Notes: generated from the sequence alone by a model not told the origin. Shown: positions 1 to 7,035, counted from the first letter of the stretch. The stretch is 11,043 bases of DNA from Betaproteobacteria bacterium (GCA_009693345.1 SHXL01000085.1:1-11043); one strand, 5' to 3'. Made by a program: numbers and translations.

Positions 1-498
1 CTGCACCAGCGCGCGCGCGATGGCGACGCGTTGTTGCTGGCCTCCGGAGAGTTCGTCGGCGCGGTGCAGGCCGTGCGACACCATGTCGAGCCGCTGAAGG
101 GCCCGGATCGCCAGCGCGCGATCCGCGTCCGAGAACATCATGAGCAAGGTCGATGCCGTCGGGTGATAGCTGATGCGCCCTATCAGCACGTTGGTCATCA
201 CCGCGAGACGCGGCACCAGGTTGAACTGCTGGAATACCATCGCGCAGCGCGCCCGCCATTCGCGCAGCCGTCGCCCCTTCAGTGTACAGACGTCGACTTC
301 CACGCCTCCGACTTCGTCGCAGAGCACGCGCCCCGAGCTCGCGTCGGTCAGGCGGTTGATCATGCGCAGCAGCGTGGACTTTCCCGCGCCGGAGCGCCCG
401 ATGATGCCGACCATCTGGCCGGTCGGCACAGCGAAGCTCACGTGGTCGACCGCGACCAGCGGGCCGAACGCCTTCGTCAGCCTCTCGAGCTTGAGCAT
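1..498 (-). CDS. phnC: PhnC-like phosphonate ABC transporter ATP-binding protein (partial, C-terminus off window)
   Basis: Reading the minus strand from ATG at 498 gives 166 residues open to the window edge, so the N-terminal part of an ABC ATPase is present and the rest lies to the left. Visible motifs are a Walker A loop GRSGAGKST (residues 34-42), a Q-loop in VFQQFNLVPRL (about 88-98) and the ABC signature LSGGQQQRVAIARAL (150-164). Walker B and the H-loop lie outside the window. The FNLVPRL/TNVLIGR segment and the QQQRVAIARAL signature are typical of PhnC, which powers import of phosphonates or phosphate esters with PhnD and PhnE; those partners would be expected just to the left but cannot be seen. 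An AGGGGAAAG stretch about 11 bases upstream of ATG supports this start. The gene is divergent from the nucleotidyltransferase at 567. An ATPase for another small organic anion is a less likely alternative. Confidence 0.87.
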   Translation of the reverse strand, partial: MLKLERLTKAFGPLVAVDHVSFAVPTGQMVGIIGRSGAGKSTLLRMINRLTDASSGRVLCDEVGGVEVDVCTLKGRRLREWRARCAMVFQQFNLVPRLAVMTNVLIGRISYHPTASTLLMMFSDADRALAIRALQRLDMVSHGLHRADELSGGQQQRVAIARALVQ

Positions 499-527
499 GA
501 TTGACTTTCCCCTTCCCTATGGGGCTG

Positions 528-557
528 ATGGTGGCCGATGCGCGCAAAGACTGTCAA
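528..557 (-). promoter_or_regulatory. Possible sigma70 promoter for phnC (weak)
   Basis: On the minus strand there is a perfect -35 hexamer TTGACA (plus-strand 552-557). At an 18-base spacing it is followed by CACCAT (528-533), a poor -10 with 3 of 6 matches. It lies 30-60 bases upstream of the phnC ATG in the only gap between the divergent genes, so the position is right, but the -10 is weak. An activator-dependent promoter would fit such a pattern; this is inference. Confidence 0.3.
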
Positions 558-568
558 GATACGATCAT
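551..568 (+). promoter_or_regulatory. Pho-box-like direct repeat (tentative)
   Basis: Two 7-base half-sites, CTGTCAA (551-557) and CGATCAT (562-568), are spaced 11 bases apart. They match the PhoB half-site CTGTCAT at 6 of 7 and 5 of 7 positions, with GATA as the spacer. A PhoB site would suit a phosphonate transporter. However, the site overlaps the ATG at 567 and its direct-repeat orientation points into the plus-strand gene, so it is poorly placed to activate that gene from this start. It also overlaps the phnC -35. Treat it as suggestive only. Confidence 0.22.
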
Positions 569-1319
569 GCGCGCGATCATCATCGGGGCCGGACGCGGAC
601 GCCGGCTCATGCCGACGACCGAAAACGCGCCCAAATGCTTCGCCGAGATCCGCGGCAAGCGCATTCTTGACTGGACGGTCGAAGCCCTTCAAGCAGGCGG
701 CGCCACCGAGATCTGCTTCATCGGCGGCTACCGCATCGAAGCAGTCCAGCGGGCGTACCCGCAGTTCACCTTCAGGAACAATGCCGACTGGGAATCGAAC
801 AACATCCTCGTTTCCCTGATGTACGCCGAGGACCTGATGGACCGGCCGTTCCTTACTGCTTACTCCGACATCCTCTTTACGCGGGACGTGGTCGCGGGCC
901 TCGTCGCCTCGCCTGCCGACATCGCGCTGGGCATCGATACGGACTGGCGCGAGCACTACCGGCCGCGTACCCAGCACCCGCCGCACGATGCCGAGAAGGT
1001 GCTCACGGGGAATGGCAAGGTGAAGCGCGTCTACCGGACCATCCCGTATGAAGAAGCGACGGGCGAATTCATCGGCGTGGCAAAGTTCAGCGCGCGCGGC
1101 GGCGAACTCCTGCGCGAGCACTATCGCCGGCGTAAGCGTGAATTCTGGAACCAGCCATACCGAGAGGCGGCGCAGTTCCAGAACGCCTACCTGATCCACC
1201 TGTTCCAGGACATGATCGAACAGGGGGTCGCGTTCGGCCATGCGGATACCCACGGCAAGTACCGGGAAATCGACACGCAGGAAGACCTGGACCTCGCGCA
1301 GAAGGGATGGGCTCTATGA
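567..1319 (+). CDS. LicC/PntC-like nucleotidyltransferase (NTP_transferase family)
   Basis: A 250-residue single-domain GT-A-fold nucleotidyltransferase. The N-terminus has the nucleotide loop GAGRGRRLMPTT (7-18) and the PKC lysine motif (22-24). Next come the NN pair at 78-79, an Asp at 101 in YSDILF that should bind Mg2+, and a second metal Asp at 236 in REIDT. The NN...SL segment and the C-terminal EID-x-x-ED pattern resemble CTP:phosphocholine cytidylyltransferase (LicC) and the cytidylyltransferases of phosphonate head-group pathways (PntC and PepM-fused domains). They are less like sugar-1-phosphate enzymes. The likely reaction is NMP transfer from CTP, or another NTP, to a phospho- or phosphono-alcohol; the substrate is inferred. 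ATG 567 is chosen because the nucleotide-binding strand begins directly after it; a TTG at 501 would add 22 unconserved residues and nearly reach phnC. No strong Shine-Dalgarno is visible. It overlaps the next gene by ATGA. Confidence 0.82.
   Translation: MRAIIIGAGRGRRLMPTTENAPKCFAEIRGKRILDWTVEALQAGGATEICFIGGYRIEAVQRAYPQFTFRNNADWESNNILVSLMYAEDLMDRPFLTAYSDILFTRDVVAGLVASPADIALGIDTDWREHYRPRTQHPPHDAEKVLTGNGKVKRVYRTIPYEEATGEFIGVAKFSARGGELLREHYRRRKREFWNQPYREAAQFQNAYLIHLFQDMIEQGVAFGHADTHGKYREIDTQEDLDLAQKGWAL
1301..1306 (+). promoter_or_regulatory. Ribosome binding site deciding the start of the MetE-like gene
   Basis: GAAGGG ends 9 bases before ATG 1316, whereas the in-frame ATG at 1307 directly abuts it and so has no Shine-Dalgarno of its own. 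This favours 1316, where the start overlaps the preceding stop (ATGA) and suggests translational coupling. Confidence 0.6.
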
Positions 1320-2377
1320 CTGCGTTGCCGCTGTTTCCCGCTTCGGTGGTGGGCTCGCTGCCGCGCCCGCAGCACGTGCGCGAGCTGATTGACAAGCCGA
1401 CGTGGAACGAGGCGGACGAACGCGCCATGGACGCCGCCGTGCGCTACGCCGTGACGCTGCAGGAAATGGCCGGGCTGGACGTGGTCACCGACGGCGAATG
1501 GCGCCGGCGTTCCTATATAGGCGTGATCGCCGAGCTGGCGCACGGCTTCGCGCTGGAAGTGAACCTCGCCGACGGCAGGCCCTGGACGGTGGTCACCGAA
1601 AAGCTCTCGCCCAAGGAACCGGGCTTCATCGCCAACGAGGCGAAGTTCCTGAAGAGCGTCGCGCGCGCCGGCACCAAGATCACGCTGCCCGCGCCCGCCC
1701 TGCTCGGCGAACGCCTGTGGCACCCGGTGCGTTCGCGCGAGGCCTACCCGCAGCGCGATGACTTCGTGCGCGATTGCGTCGAGCCACTGCGCCGGGAAAT
1801 CGAGCTGATCCAGCGCATCGGCATCGACATCGTGCAGATCGACGACCCGCACCTGTGCCTGTTCGTCGATCCCGAGGTGCGCCGCGGCTATGACGATCCG
1901 GAGCGCGCCGCCGATTTCGCCGTCGACATGATCAATGCGCTGGTGGCCGGTTTCAGCGGTATCAAATTCGCGGTGCACCTGTGCCGGCGCGCGGGCGCGC
2001 GCGTGCGCGGCGAGAGGCACCATGCGGGGACCTACGGGCCGATTCTGGCGCAACTCAACCACCTCAAGGTCCAGCACTTGACGATGGAGTTCACCGCCGC
2101 CGGCGCCGACGACCTGGAGAGCCTCGGACGCCTGCGGAGCGATTTCGAATTAGGCCTCGGGGTCGTGGACGTGACGCCGGGCGAAAAGCAGACCGCCGAG
2201 CAGATCGTCGCGCGCGTCGATCGAGCGCTGCAACGCATCGACGCAAAGCGCATCACGCTCAACCCGGACTGCGGCTTCGCTCCCGGCTCCGCGGCCCGAG
2301 TCGATCTCGACGAGGTCTATCTGAAGCTTTGCGAGGAAACCGAAGCCGCGCGCCGCCTGCGTGCGCGCTACGCGTGA
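1316..2377 (+). CDS. MetE C-terminal-domain-like (cobalamin-independent methionine synthase II family) protein
   Basis: A 353-residue protein matching only the catalytic (Meth_synt_2) half of MetE; the folate-side N-terminal domain of full MetE (about 750 residues) is absent. The zinc ligands are all present: His221 and Cys223 in VHLCRR, Glu258 in TMEF and Cys319 in NPDCGF. The N-terminus has the family opening VGSLPRP (12-18), then VTDGEW (57-62) and QIDDP (174-178, where MetE has a D-E-P type motif). A zinc-thiolate methyl- or alkyl-transfer reaction is therefore likely. Stand-alone members include archaeal-type methionine synthases and epoxyalkane:coenzyme M transferases, so the substrate cannot be named. 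It is translationally coupled to the nucleotidyltransferase, which hints at a joint pathway rather than housekeeping methionine synthesis. Its stop TGA directly abuts the stop of the convergent pssA. Confidence 0.85.
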   Translation: MTALPLFPASVVGSLPRPQHVRELIDKPTWNEADERAMDAAVRYAVTLQEMAGLDVVTDGEWRRRSYIGVIAELAHGFALEVNLADGRPWTVVTEKLSPKEPGFIANEAKFLKSVARAGTKITLPAPALLGERLWHPVRSREAYPQRDDFVRDCVEPLRREIELIQRIGIDIVQIDDPHLCLFVDPEVRRGYDDPERAADFAVDMINALVAGFSGIKFAVHLCRRAGARVRGERHHAGTYGPILAQLNHLKVQHLTMEFTAAGADDLESLGRLRSDFELGLGVVDVTPGEKQTAEQIVARVDRALQRIDAKRITLNPDCGFAPGSAARVDLDEVYLKLCEETEAARRLRARYA

Positions 2378-3154
2378 TCAGATGACCGGCCGCGCGCGCC
2401 GGCCCAGACCCCAGAGGACGTAGCCGGAAACGCCGTAGGCGAAGACCATCAGGAACAGCACCACCGAGGGCTTGAGCGAAATCACCCCCAGGCCCGCGGC
2501 GAACAGCGCCACCACCCAAAAGGGCACGCTCTTTTTCAGATTGATTTCCTTGAAGCTGTAGAAGGGCACATTCGAGACCATGGTGATGCCGGCGTACATG
2601 GTGAACACCCAGGCGATCACGCTCAGCCACAGCTCGCGGTCGATGCCCAGGTCGTCGAACACCCAGACCAGGCCCGCCAGCATCGCCGCCGCCATCGGGC
2701 TGGGCAGGCCCTGGAAGTAGCGCTTGTCGATGACTTCGATGTTGGTGTTGAAGCGCGCCAGGCGCAGCGCGGTGCCGGCGCAGTAGACGAACGCCGCGAT
2801 CCAGCCGAGCTTGCCGAGGTCCTTCAGCGCCCATACGTACATGACGAGCGCCGGCGCGACGCCGAAAGAGACCATGTCCGAGATGCTGTCGTACTGCGCG
2901 CCGAACTCGCTTTGCGTATGGGTGAGCCGCGCGACGCGGCCATCTAGGCCGTCGAGCACCATGGCGATGAAGATCGCGATCGCCGAGGCCTCGAAGCGGT
3001 TGTTCATCGCCTGCACGATGGCGTAGAAGCCGAAAAACAGCGCCGCGGTGGTGAACAGGTTGGGCAGCAGGTAGATCCCGCGACGGCGCAGCCCGCCTAT
3101 GCCGGGGGGGGCCGCTTCCTGCTTTCTTTCCTCGAAGTCATCGTGCTCATCCAT
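2378..3154 (-). CDS. pssA: CDP-diacylglycerol--serine O-phosphatidyltransferase
   Basis: A 258-residue polytopic membrane enzyme that joins CDP-diacylglycerol and serine to give phosphatidylserine, the substrate of Psd encoded just upstream. The CDP-alcohol phosphotransferase motif is complete: Asp68, Asp71, Gly72, Ala75, Arg76, Gly85, Asp89 and Asp93, with the spacing D-x2-D-G-x2-A-R-x8-G-x3-D-x3-D. Several hydrophobic segments follow (roughly 28-50, 55-68, 95-130, 150-170, 190-245), which fits the integral-membrane type II synthase rather than the E. coli phospholipase-D-like enzyme. The start ATG lies 8 bases inside psd, so translation is probably coupled. A run of eight C residues falls in the N-terminal codons for APPG (about 15-18), ahead of the conserved part. 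It is the last gene of the ilv-psd-pssA operon and its stop abuts that of the convergent MetE-like gene. The family assignment is firm. Confidence 0.93.
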   Translation of the reverse strand: MDEHDDFEERKQEAAPPGIGGLRRRGIYLLPNLFTTAALFFGFYAIVQAMNNRFEASAIAIFIAMVLDGLDGRVARLTHTQSEFGAQYDSISDMVSFGVAPALVMYVWALKDLGKLGWIAAFVYCAGTALRLARFNTNIEVIDKRYFQGLPSPMAAAMLAGLVWVFDDLGIDRELWLSVIAWVFTMYAGITMVSNVPFYSFKEINLKKSVPFWVVALFAAGLGVISLKPSVVLFLMVFAYGVSGYVLWGLGRRARPVI

Positions 3155-3797
3155 GCGCGCTCAGCCTCGCCAGGATCGACTCCGTTGCGTATACCTTGTC
3201 GCCGAGCGCGGCCTTCACCTCTGCGTCCGGCGGCAGGTATACATCCACGCGCGAACCGAAGCGGATGAATCCGTAGCGCTGTCCCCTCTCCAGCCCGGCT
3301 CCCTCCCCAACATAGCAGAGAATCCGTCGCGCGATCAAACCCGCGATCTGCACGCAGGTAATGTCCTGGCCGCCGCGAGTCTGCAGCCACAGCGCATTGC
3401 GTTCGTTTTCCAGCGATGCCTTGTCGAGCGCGGCGTTGAGGAATGTCCCGGCGTGATACCAGCGCTGCCTGACCGTGCCGTCCACCGGAGAGCGGTTGGA
3501 GTGCACATTGAACACGTTCATGAAGACCGAGATCTTCAGCGCATCGCGCTCCAGGTAGGGGTCGCGCACTTTCTCCACCGCGACAATACGGCCATCGGCG
3601 GGGGACAGCACCGCCTGCGGGTCATCAGGTATCTCGCGCGCCGGATCGCGAAAGAACTGGAGGATAAAAAGCGTGATCAGCCAGAACGGCAGCGACCAAG
3701 CCCAGCCGCAGAAAAAAACGATCCCGACAGAAACTGCAACCGCGATGCCGAGGAACAGCCAGCCCTCTCTGGCAATGATCGGATGCGGATACCGCAC
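3147..3797 (-). CDS. psd: Phosphatidylserine decarboxylase proenzyme (short form)
   Basis: A 216-residue pyruvoyl-dependent decarboxylase that converts phosphatidylserine to phosphatidylethanolamine at the inner membrane. Two hydrophobic segments near the N-terminus (about 12-30 and 34-48) anchor it. The SPADG motif (65-69) and VFNVHSNR (95-102) supply the conserved Asp and His. RFGSRVDVYLP (179-189) holds the self-cleavage site, predicted between Gly181 and Ser182, with Ser182 becoming the pyruvoyl group. The length suits the compact class, not the roughly 320-residue E. coli enzyme. The start is GTG at 3797, sharing one base with the ilvC stop (TAGTG); no good Shine-Dalgarno is present, so it probably depends on termination-reinitiation. 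The pssA start overlaps its 3' end. Confidence 0.94.
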   Translation of the reverse strand: MRYPHPIIAREGWLFLGIAVAVSVGIVFFCGWAWSLPFWLITLFILQFFRDPAREIPDDPQAVLSPADGRIVAVEKVRDPYLERDALKISVFMNVFNVHSNRSPVDGTVRQRWYHAGTFLNAALDKASLENERNALWLQTRGGQDITCVQIAGLIARRILCYVGEGAGLERGQRYGFIRFGSRVDVYLPPDAEVKAALGDKVYATESILARLSAHG

Positions 3798-4813
3798 TAG
3801 TTTTTAGACGTATCGACCAGGCGGTTCTTGCGGATCCAGGGCATCATCTCGCGCAGCCGCGCGCCGACTTTCTCGATCGGATGCTCGGCGGTCTGGCGCC
3901 GGCGCGACAGCAGCGTCGGCTGCCCGGCGCGGCTCTCGAGCACGAAATCCTTGGCGTACTCGCCCGACTGGATGCGCCTGAGGACTTCCTTCATGCGCTT
4001 GCGCACGCCCTCGTCGATGATCTTCGGCCCGCTCACGTACTCGCCGTACTCGGCGTTGTTCGAGATCGAGTAGTTCATGGTGCCGATGCCGCCCTCGTAC
4101 ATCAGGTCGACGATGAGCTTCAGTTCGTGCAGGCACTCGAAGTACGCCATTTCCGGCGCGTAGCCCGCCTCCACCAGCGTGTCGAAGCCCGCCTTCACCA
4201 GTTCGACGGTGCCGCCGCACAGCACGGTCTGTTCGCCGAAGAGGTCCGTCTCGGTCTCTTCCTTGAAGTTGGTCTCGATGATGCCGGCCTTGCCGCCGCC
4301 GATCGCCGATGCGTAGGAGAGCGCCATGTCGCGCGCCTTCTTCGACGGGTTCTGGTGCACCGCCACCAGCATCGGCGTGCCGCCGCCCGCGGCGTAGGTC
4401 GAGCGCACCGTGTGGCCGGGCGCCTTGGGCGCGACCATCCACACATCGATGTCCTTGCGCGGAATCACCTGGCCGTAATGGATGTTGAAGCCGTGCGCGA
4501 AGGCGAGTGCGCCGCCCTTCTTCAGATTCGGCGCAACGAATTCGTTGTACACAGCGGCGATGTGCTCGTCGGGCATCAGCATCATGACGATGTCCGCGCT
4601 TTTCACGGCCTCGCCGATTTCAGCGACCTTCAGGCCCGCCTTCTTCGCCTTCTCCCAGGAAGCGCCGCTCTTGCGCAGGCCGACGGTGACCTTCATGCCC
4701 GAATCGTGCAGGTTGAGCGCGTGCGCGTGGCCCTGCGATCCGTAGCCGAGGATGGTGACCTTCTTGCCCTTGATGAGCGAAAGATCGGCGTCTTTGTCGT
4801 AGTAGACCTTCAT
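3797..4813 (-). CDS. ilvC: Ketol-acid reductoisomerase (class I, short form)
   Basis: A 338-residue enzyme, the usual length for class I. It isomerises and reduces 2-acetolactate or 2-aceto-2-hydroxybutyrate with NADPH to the dihydroxy acids of valine, leucine and isoleucine synthesis. The Rossmann loop GYGSQGHAHALNL lies at 23-35. His107 (AFAHG) is conserved, and the Mg2+ ligands Asp190 and Glu194 (ETDLFGEQ) and Glu226 and Glu230 (FECLHELK) are all present. The SGASW segment (49-53) is in the cofactor-specificity loop; its serines suggest NADPH preference. The start ATG is 8 bases after the ilvN stop, with GAGGA overlapping that stop as the Shine-Dalgarno. The stop TAG shares one base with the psd GTG. 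Confidence 0.97.
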   Translation of the reverse strand: MKVYYDKDADLSLIKGKKVTILGYGSQGHAHALNLHDSGMKVTVGLRKSGASWEKAKKAGLKVAEIGEAVKSADIVMMLMPDEHIAAVYNEFVAPNLKKGGALAFAHGFNIHYGQVIPRKDIDVWMVAPKAPGHTVRSTYAAGGGTPMLVAVHQNPSKKARDMALSYASAIGGGKAGIIETNFKEETETDLFGEQTVLCGGTVELVKAGFDTLVEAGYAPEMAYFECLHELKLIVDLMYEGGIGTMNYSISNNAEYGEYVSGPKIIDEGVRKRMKEVLRRIQSGEYAKDFVLESRAGQPTLLSRRRQTAEHPIEKVGARLREMMPWIRKNRLVDTSKN

Positions 4814-4821
4814 GATTTTCC

Positions 4822-5313
4822 TCAGGCTCTAAGAATTCGATTGCCGCGGCCGATGCCGCTGGCCCCGGTGCGCACCGTTTCCAGGATCGCGCTCTGGTCG
4901 AGCGCCTGGATGAAGGCGTCCAGCTTCGCGCCATCGCCCGTGAGTTCGATGGTGTAGGTATTGTCCGACGCGTCGATGACCCGGCCACGGAAGATATCGG
5001 CCATGCGCTTCATGTCCTCGCGTTCCTTGGCGCCCGCCCGCACCTTGATGAGCATCATTTCGCGCTCGATGTGCTCGGCCTCGGACAGGTCCACGACCTT
5101 CACCACCTCGACCAGTTTGTTCAGCTGCTTGGTGATCTTCTCGATCACGTCGTCCGAGCCCTTGGTGACCACGGTCATGCGCGACATTGAGGCGTCTTCG
5201 GTCGGCGCCACGGTCAGGGACTCGATGTTGTAGCCGCGCGCCGAAAACATGTTCGAGATGCGCGACAGGGCCCCGGCCTCGTTTTCGACCAGGATCGAAA
5301 TGATGTGCTTCAT
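4822..5313 (-). CDS. ilvN: Acetolactate synthase small (regulatory) subunit
   Basis: A 163-residue regulatory subunit, equal in length to E. coli IlvH (the ilvH name is equally valid) and much longer than the 96-residue E. coli IlvN. The N-terminal ACT domain (about 2-75) carries Asn11, Gly14 and Asn29, the positions tied to valine binding in IlvH, so feedback inhibition by valine is expected. The C-terminal domain (about 80-160) includes IKVRA and the GRVIDASDNTYTIELTG stretch typical of the family. It binds and activates the IlvB catalytic subunit. Its ATG shares one base with the ilvB TGA (TGATG), implying coupled translation and matched subunit amounts. A longer upstream open frame exists but is only the shadow of ilvB. 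Confidence 0.96.
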   Translation of the reverse strand: MKHIISILVENEAGALSRISNMFSARGYNIESLTVAPTEDASMSRMTVVTKGSDDVIEKITKQLNKLVEVVKVVDLSEAEHIEREMMLIKVRAGAKEREDMKRMADIFRGRVIDASDNTYTIELTGDGAKLDAFIQALDQSAILETVRTGASGIGRGNRILRA

Positions 5314-7025
5314 CAAAGATCCTCGGAGAGGATCATTTCCGTGATGCCCTTGCCGCCGGGAATCATCGGATAGACGTTTTCCGTCTGGTCGGTGAGGAAG
5401 TCGAGGAAAACCAGGTCTTTCTTGCGCTTGAAGGCCTCGCGCAACGCCGGCTCCACATCGGCCGGCTTGTCGATCAGCACGCCCGAGTGGCCGTAGCCCT
5501 CGGCGAGCTTGACGAAGTCGGGCAGAGCGTCCATGTACGACTCGGAATAGCGGTTGCCGTGGAAGAACTGCTGCCACTGGCGCACCATGCCCATGTACTT
5601 GTTGTTGAGGTTGATGATCTTGACCGGCAGGCGGTACTGCTTGCAGGTCGAAAGTTCCTGCAGGCACATCTGGATCGAGGACTCGCCCGTAACGCAGGCC
5701 ACCGTGGCGCCCGGGTTCGCCAGCACCGCGCCCATCGCCGCGGGCAGGCCGAAGCCCATGGTGCCCAGGCCGCCGGAATTGATCCAGCGGCGCGGCTGCT
5801 CGAACTTGTAGAACTGCGCGGCCCACATCTGATGCTGGCCGACGTCGGAGGTGATGATCGCCTCGCCGCCGGTCACCTCGTAGAGCTTCTCGAGCACGAA
5901 CTGCGGCTTGATGACTTTCGCGTTGCGGTCGTACTTGAGGCAGTCCTTGCCGCGCCATTCCTCGATCTGCTTCCACCAGGCTTTAATGTCCTGTGTCTTG
6001 GATTTTTCAAGTAAACCCAAAAATTCGCTCAAGACATCCGGAATGTTTCCGACGATCGGCACGTCGACTTTGACGCGCTTGGAGATCGACGAGGGATCGA
6101 TGTCGATATGGATGATCTTGCGCGGGTTTTGCGCGAAGTGCGCCGGATTGCCGATGACCCGGTCATCGAAGCGCGCGCCGATCGCAAGCAGCACGTCGCA
6201 GTGCTGCATCGCCATGTTCGATTCGTAGGTGCCGTGCATGCCGAGCATGCCGAGAAACTGCGCATCGGTGCCGGGGTAACCGCCCAGGCCCATCAGGGTG
6301 TTGGTGATCGGGAAGCCGGTGCGCTTCATCAGGGCTTTCAGCTGCGGCGCGGCGTTCGCGAGCACCACGCCTCCGCCGGAGTAGACCATGGGGCGCTTGG
6401 CCTCGAGCAGCAGCTGAACCGCTTTCTTGATCTGCCCCGTGTGCCCCTTCTTCACCGGATTGTACGAGCGCATCGACACCGTTTCCGGGTAGTGGAACTC
6501 GCACTTGTGCGTGGTGACATCTTTCGGAATGTCGACCAGCACGGGCCCCGGCCGGCCGGTGGTCGCAATGTGGAACGCCTTCTTTATCGTCATCGCGAGA
6601 TCCTTGACGTCCCGCACCAGGAAGTTGTGCTTCACGCAGGGGCGCGTGATGCCGACCGCGTCGCACTCCTGAAATGCATCTTCGCCGATAGCATGCGTCG
6701 GCACCTGGCCGCTGAGGATGACCATCGGGATCGAATCCATGTACGCGGTGGCGATTCCGGTGACCGCGTTGGTCAGGCCGGGGCCGGAGGTCACGAGACA
6801 CACGCCAACCTTGTGCGAGGAACGCGAGTAGCCGTCGGCGGCATGCGCGGCGCCCTGCTCGTGGCGCACCAGCACGTGGCGCACCTTGTCCTGCTTGAAC
6901 AGTTCGTCGTAGATCCACAGGACCGCGCCGCCGGGATAGCCGAATACGTAGTCGACCCCTTCCGCCTGCAGGCAGCGGATGACGATCTCGGCCCCGGTGA
7001 GTTCTGCGGTCTTGATACGATCCAT
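5313..7025 (-). CDS. ilvB: Acetolactate synthase large (catalytic) subunit
   Basis: A 570-residue thiamine-diphosphate enzyme that condenses pyruvate with pyruvate or 2-oxobutyrate, the first common step of branched-chain amino acid synthesis. The N-terminal domain has GYPGGAVL (29-36) and the catalytic Glu56 (RHEQGAAHAADGY). The FAD-side central domain has GARFDDRV (283-290) and the C-terminal ThDP domain has the NNKYMGMVRQWQ segment (474-485). The metal-binding GDG of most ThDP enzymes reads GES here (447-449). A short AT-rich patch at 6001-6030 codes for the linker around 333-345. ATG 7025 is preferred because CAGGG stands 10 bases upstream and the predicted transcription start lies near 7052; an in-frame ATG at 7055 would add 10 residues without a Shine-Dalgarno. 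It is the first gene of the operon and divergent from the sigma factor. Confidence 0.96.
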   Translation of the reverse strand: MDRIKTAELTGAEIVIRCLQAEGVDYVFGYPGGAVLWIYDELFKQDKVRHVLVRHEQGAAHAADGYSRSSHKVGVCLVTSGPGLTNAVTGIATAYMDSIPMVILSGQVPTHAIGEDAFQECDAVGITRPCVKHNFLVRDVKDLAMTIKKAFHIATTGRPGPVLVDIPKDVTTHKCEFHYPETVSMRSYNPVKKGHTGQIKKAVQLLLEAKRPMVYSGGGVVLANAAPQLKALMKRTGFPITNTLMGLGGYPGTDAQFLGMLGMHGTYESNMAMQHCDVLLAIGARFDDRVIGNPAHFAQNPRKIIHIDIDPSSISKRVKVDVPIVGNIPDVLSEFLGLLEKSKTQDIKAWWKQIEEWRGKDCLKYDRNAKVIKPQFVLEKLYEVTGGEAIITSDVGQHQMWAAQFYKFEQPRRWINSGGLGTMGFGLPAAMGAVLANPGATVACVTGESSIQMCLQELSTCKQYRLPVKIINLNNKYMGMVRQWQQFFHGNRYSESYMDALPDFVKLAEGYGHSGVLIDKPADVEPALREAFKRKKDLVFLDFLTDQTENVYPMIPGGKGITEMILSEDL

Positions 7026-7035
7026 GACAGTATTG

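Noticed and set aside
8..20. Alternating GC tract
   Set aside because: It encodes the Ala-Arg-Ala stretch of the ABC signature helix; ordinary in GC-rich coding DNA.
477..1253. Long minus-strand open frame opposite the nucleotidyltransferase
   Set aside because: Its translation shows no recognisable motif and it lies antisense to a gene with all family motifs; GC-rich codon bias keeps the opposite frames open.
2386..2402. GC-rich inverted repeat CCGGC...GCCGG as a pssA/MetE-like terminator
   Set aside because: Arms of only 5 bp, inside the pssA coding sequence, and no T-run follows on either strand.
3881..4957. 358-codon plus-strand frame opposite ilvC and the ilvN 3' end
   Set aside because: His/Val/Arg-rich shadow composition, crosses two real genes, no domain seen.
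4822..5976. 384-residue extended form of the ilvN frame
   Set aside because: The first roughly 220 residues are an out-of-frame reading of ilvB; the ACT domain starts exactly at ATG 5313.
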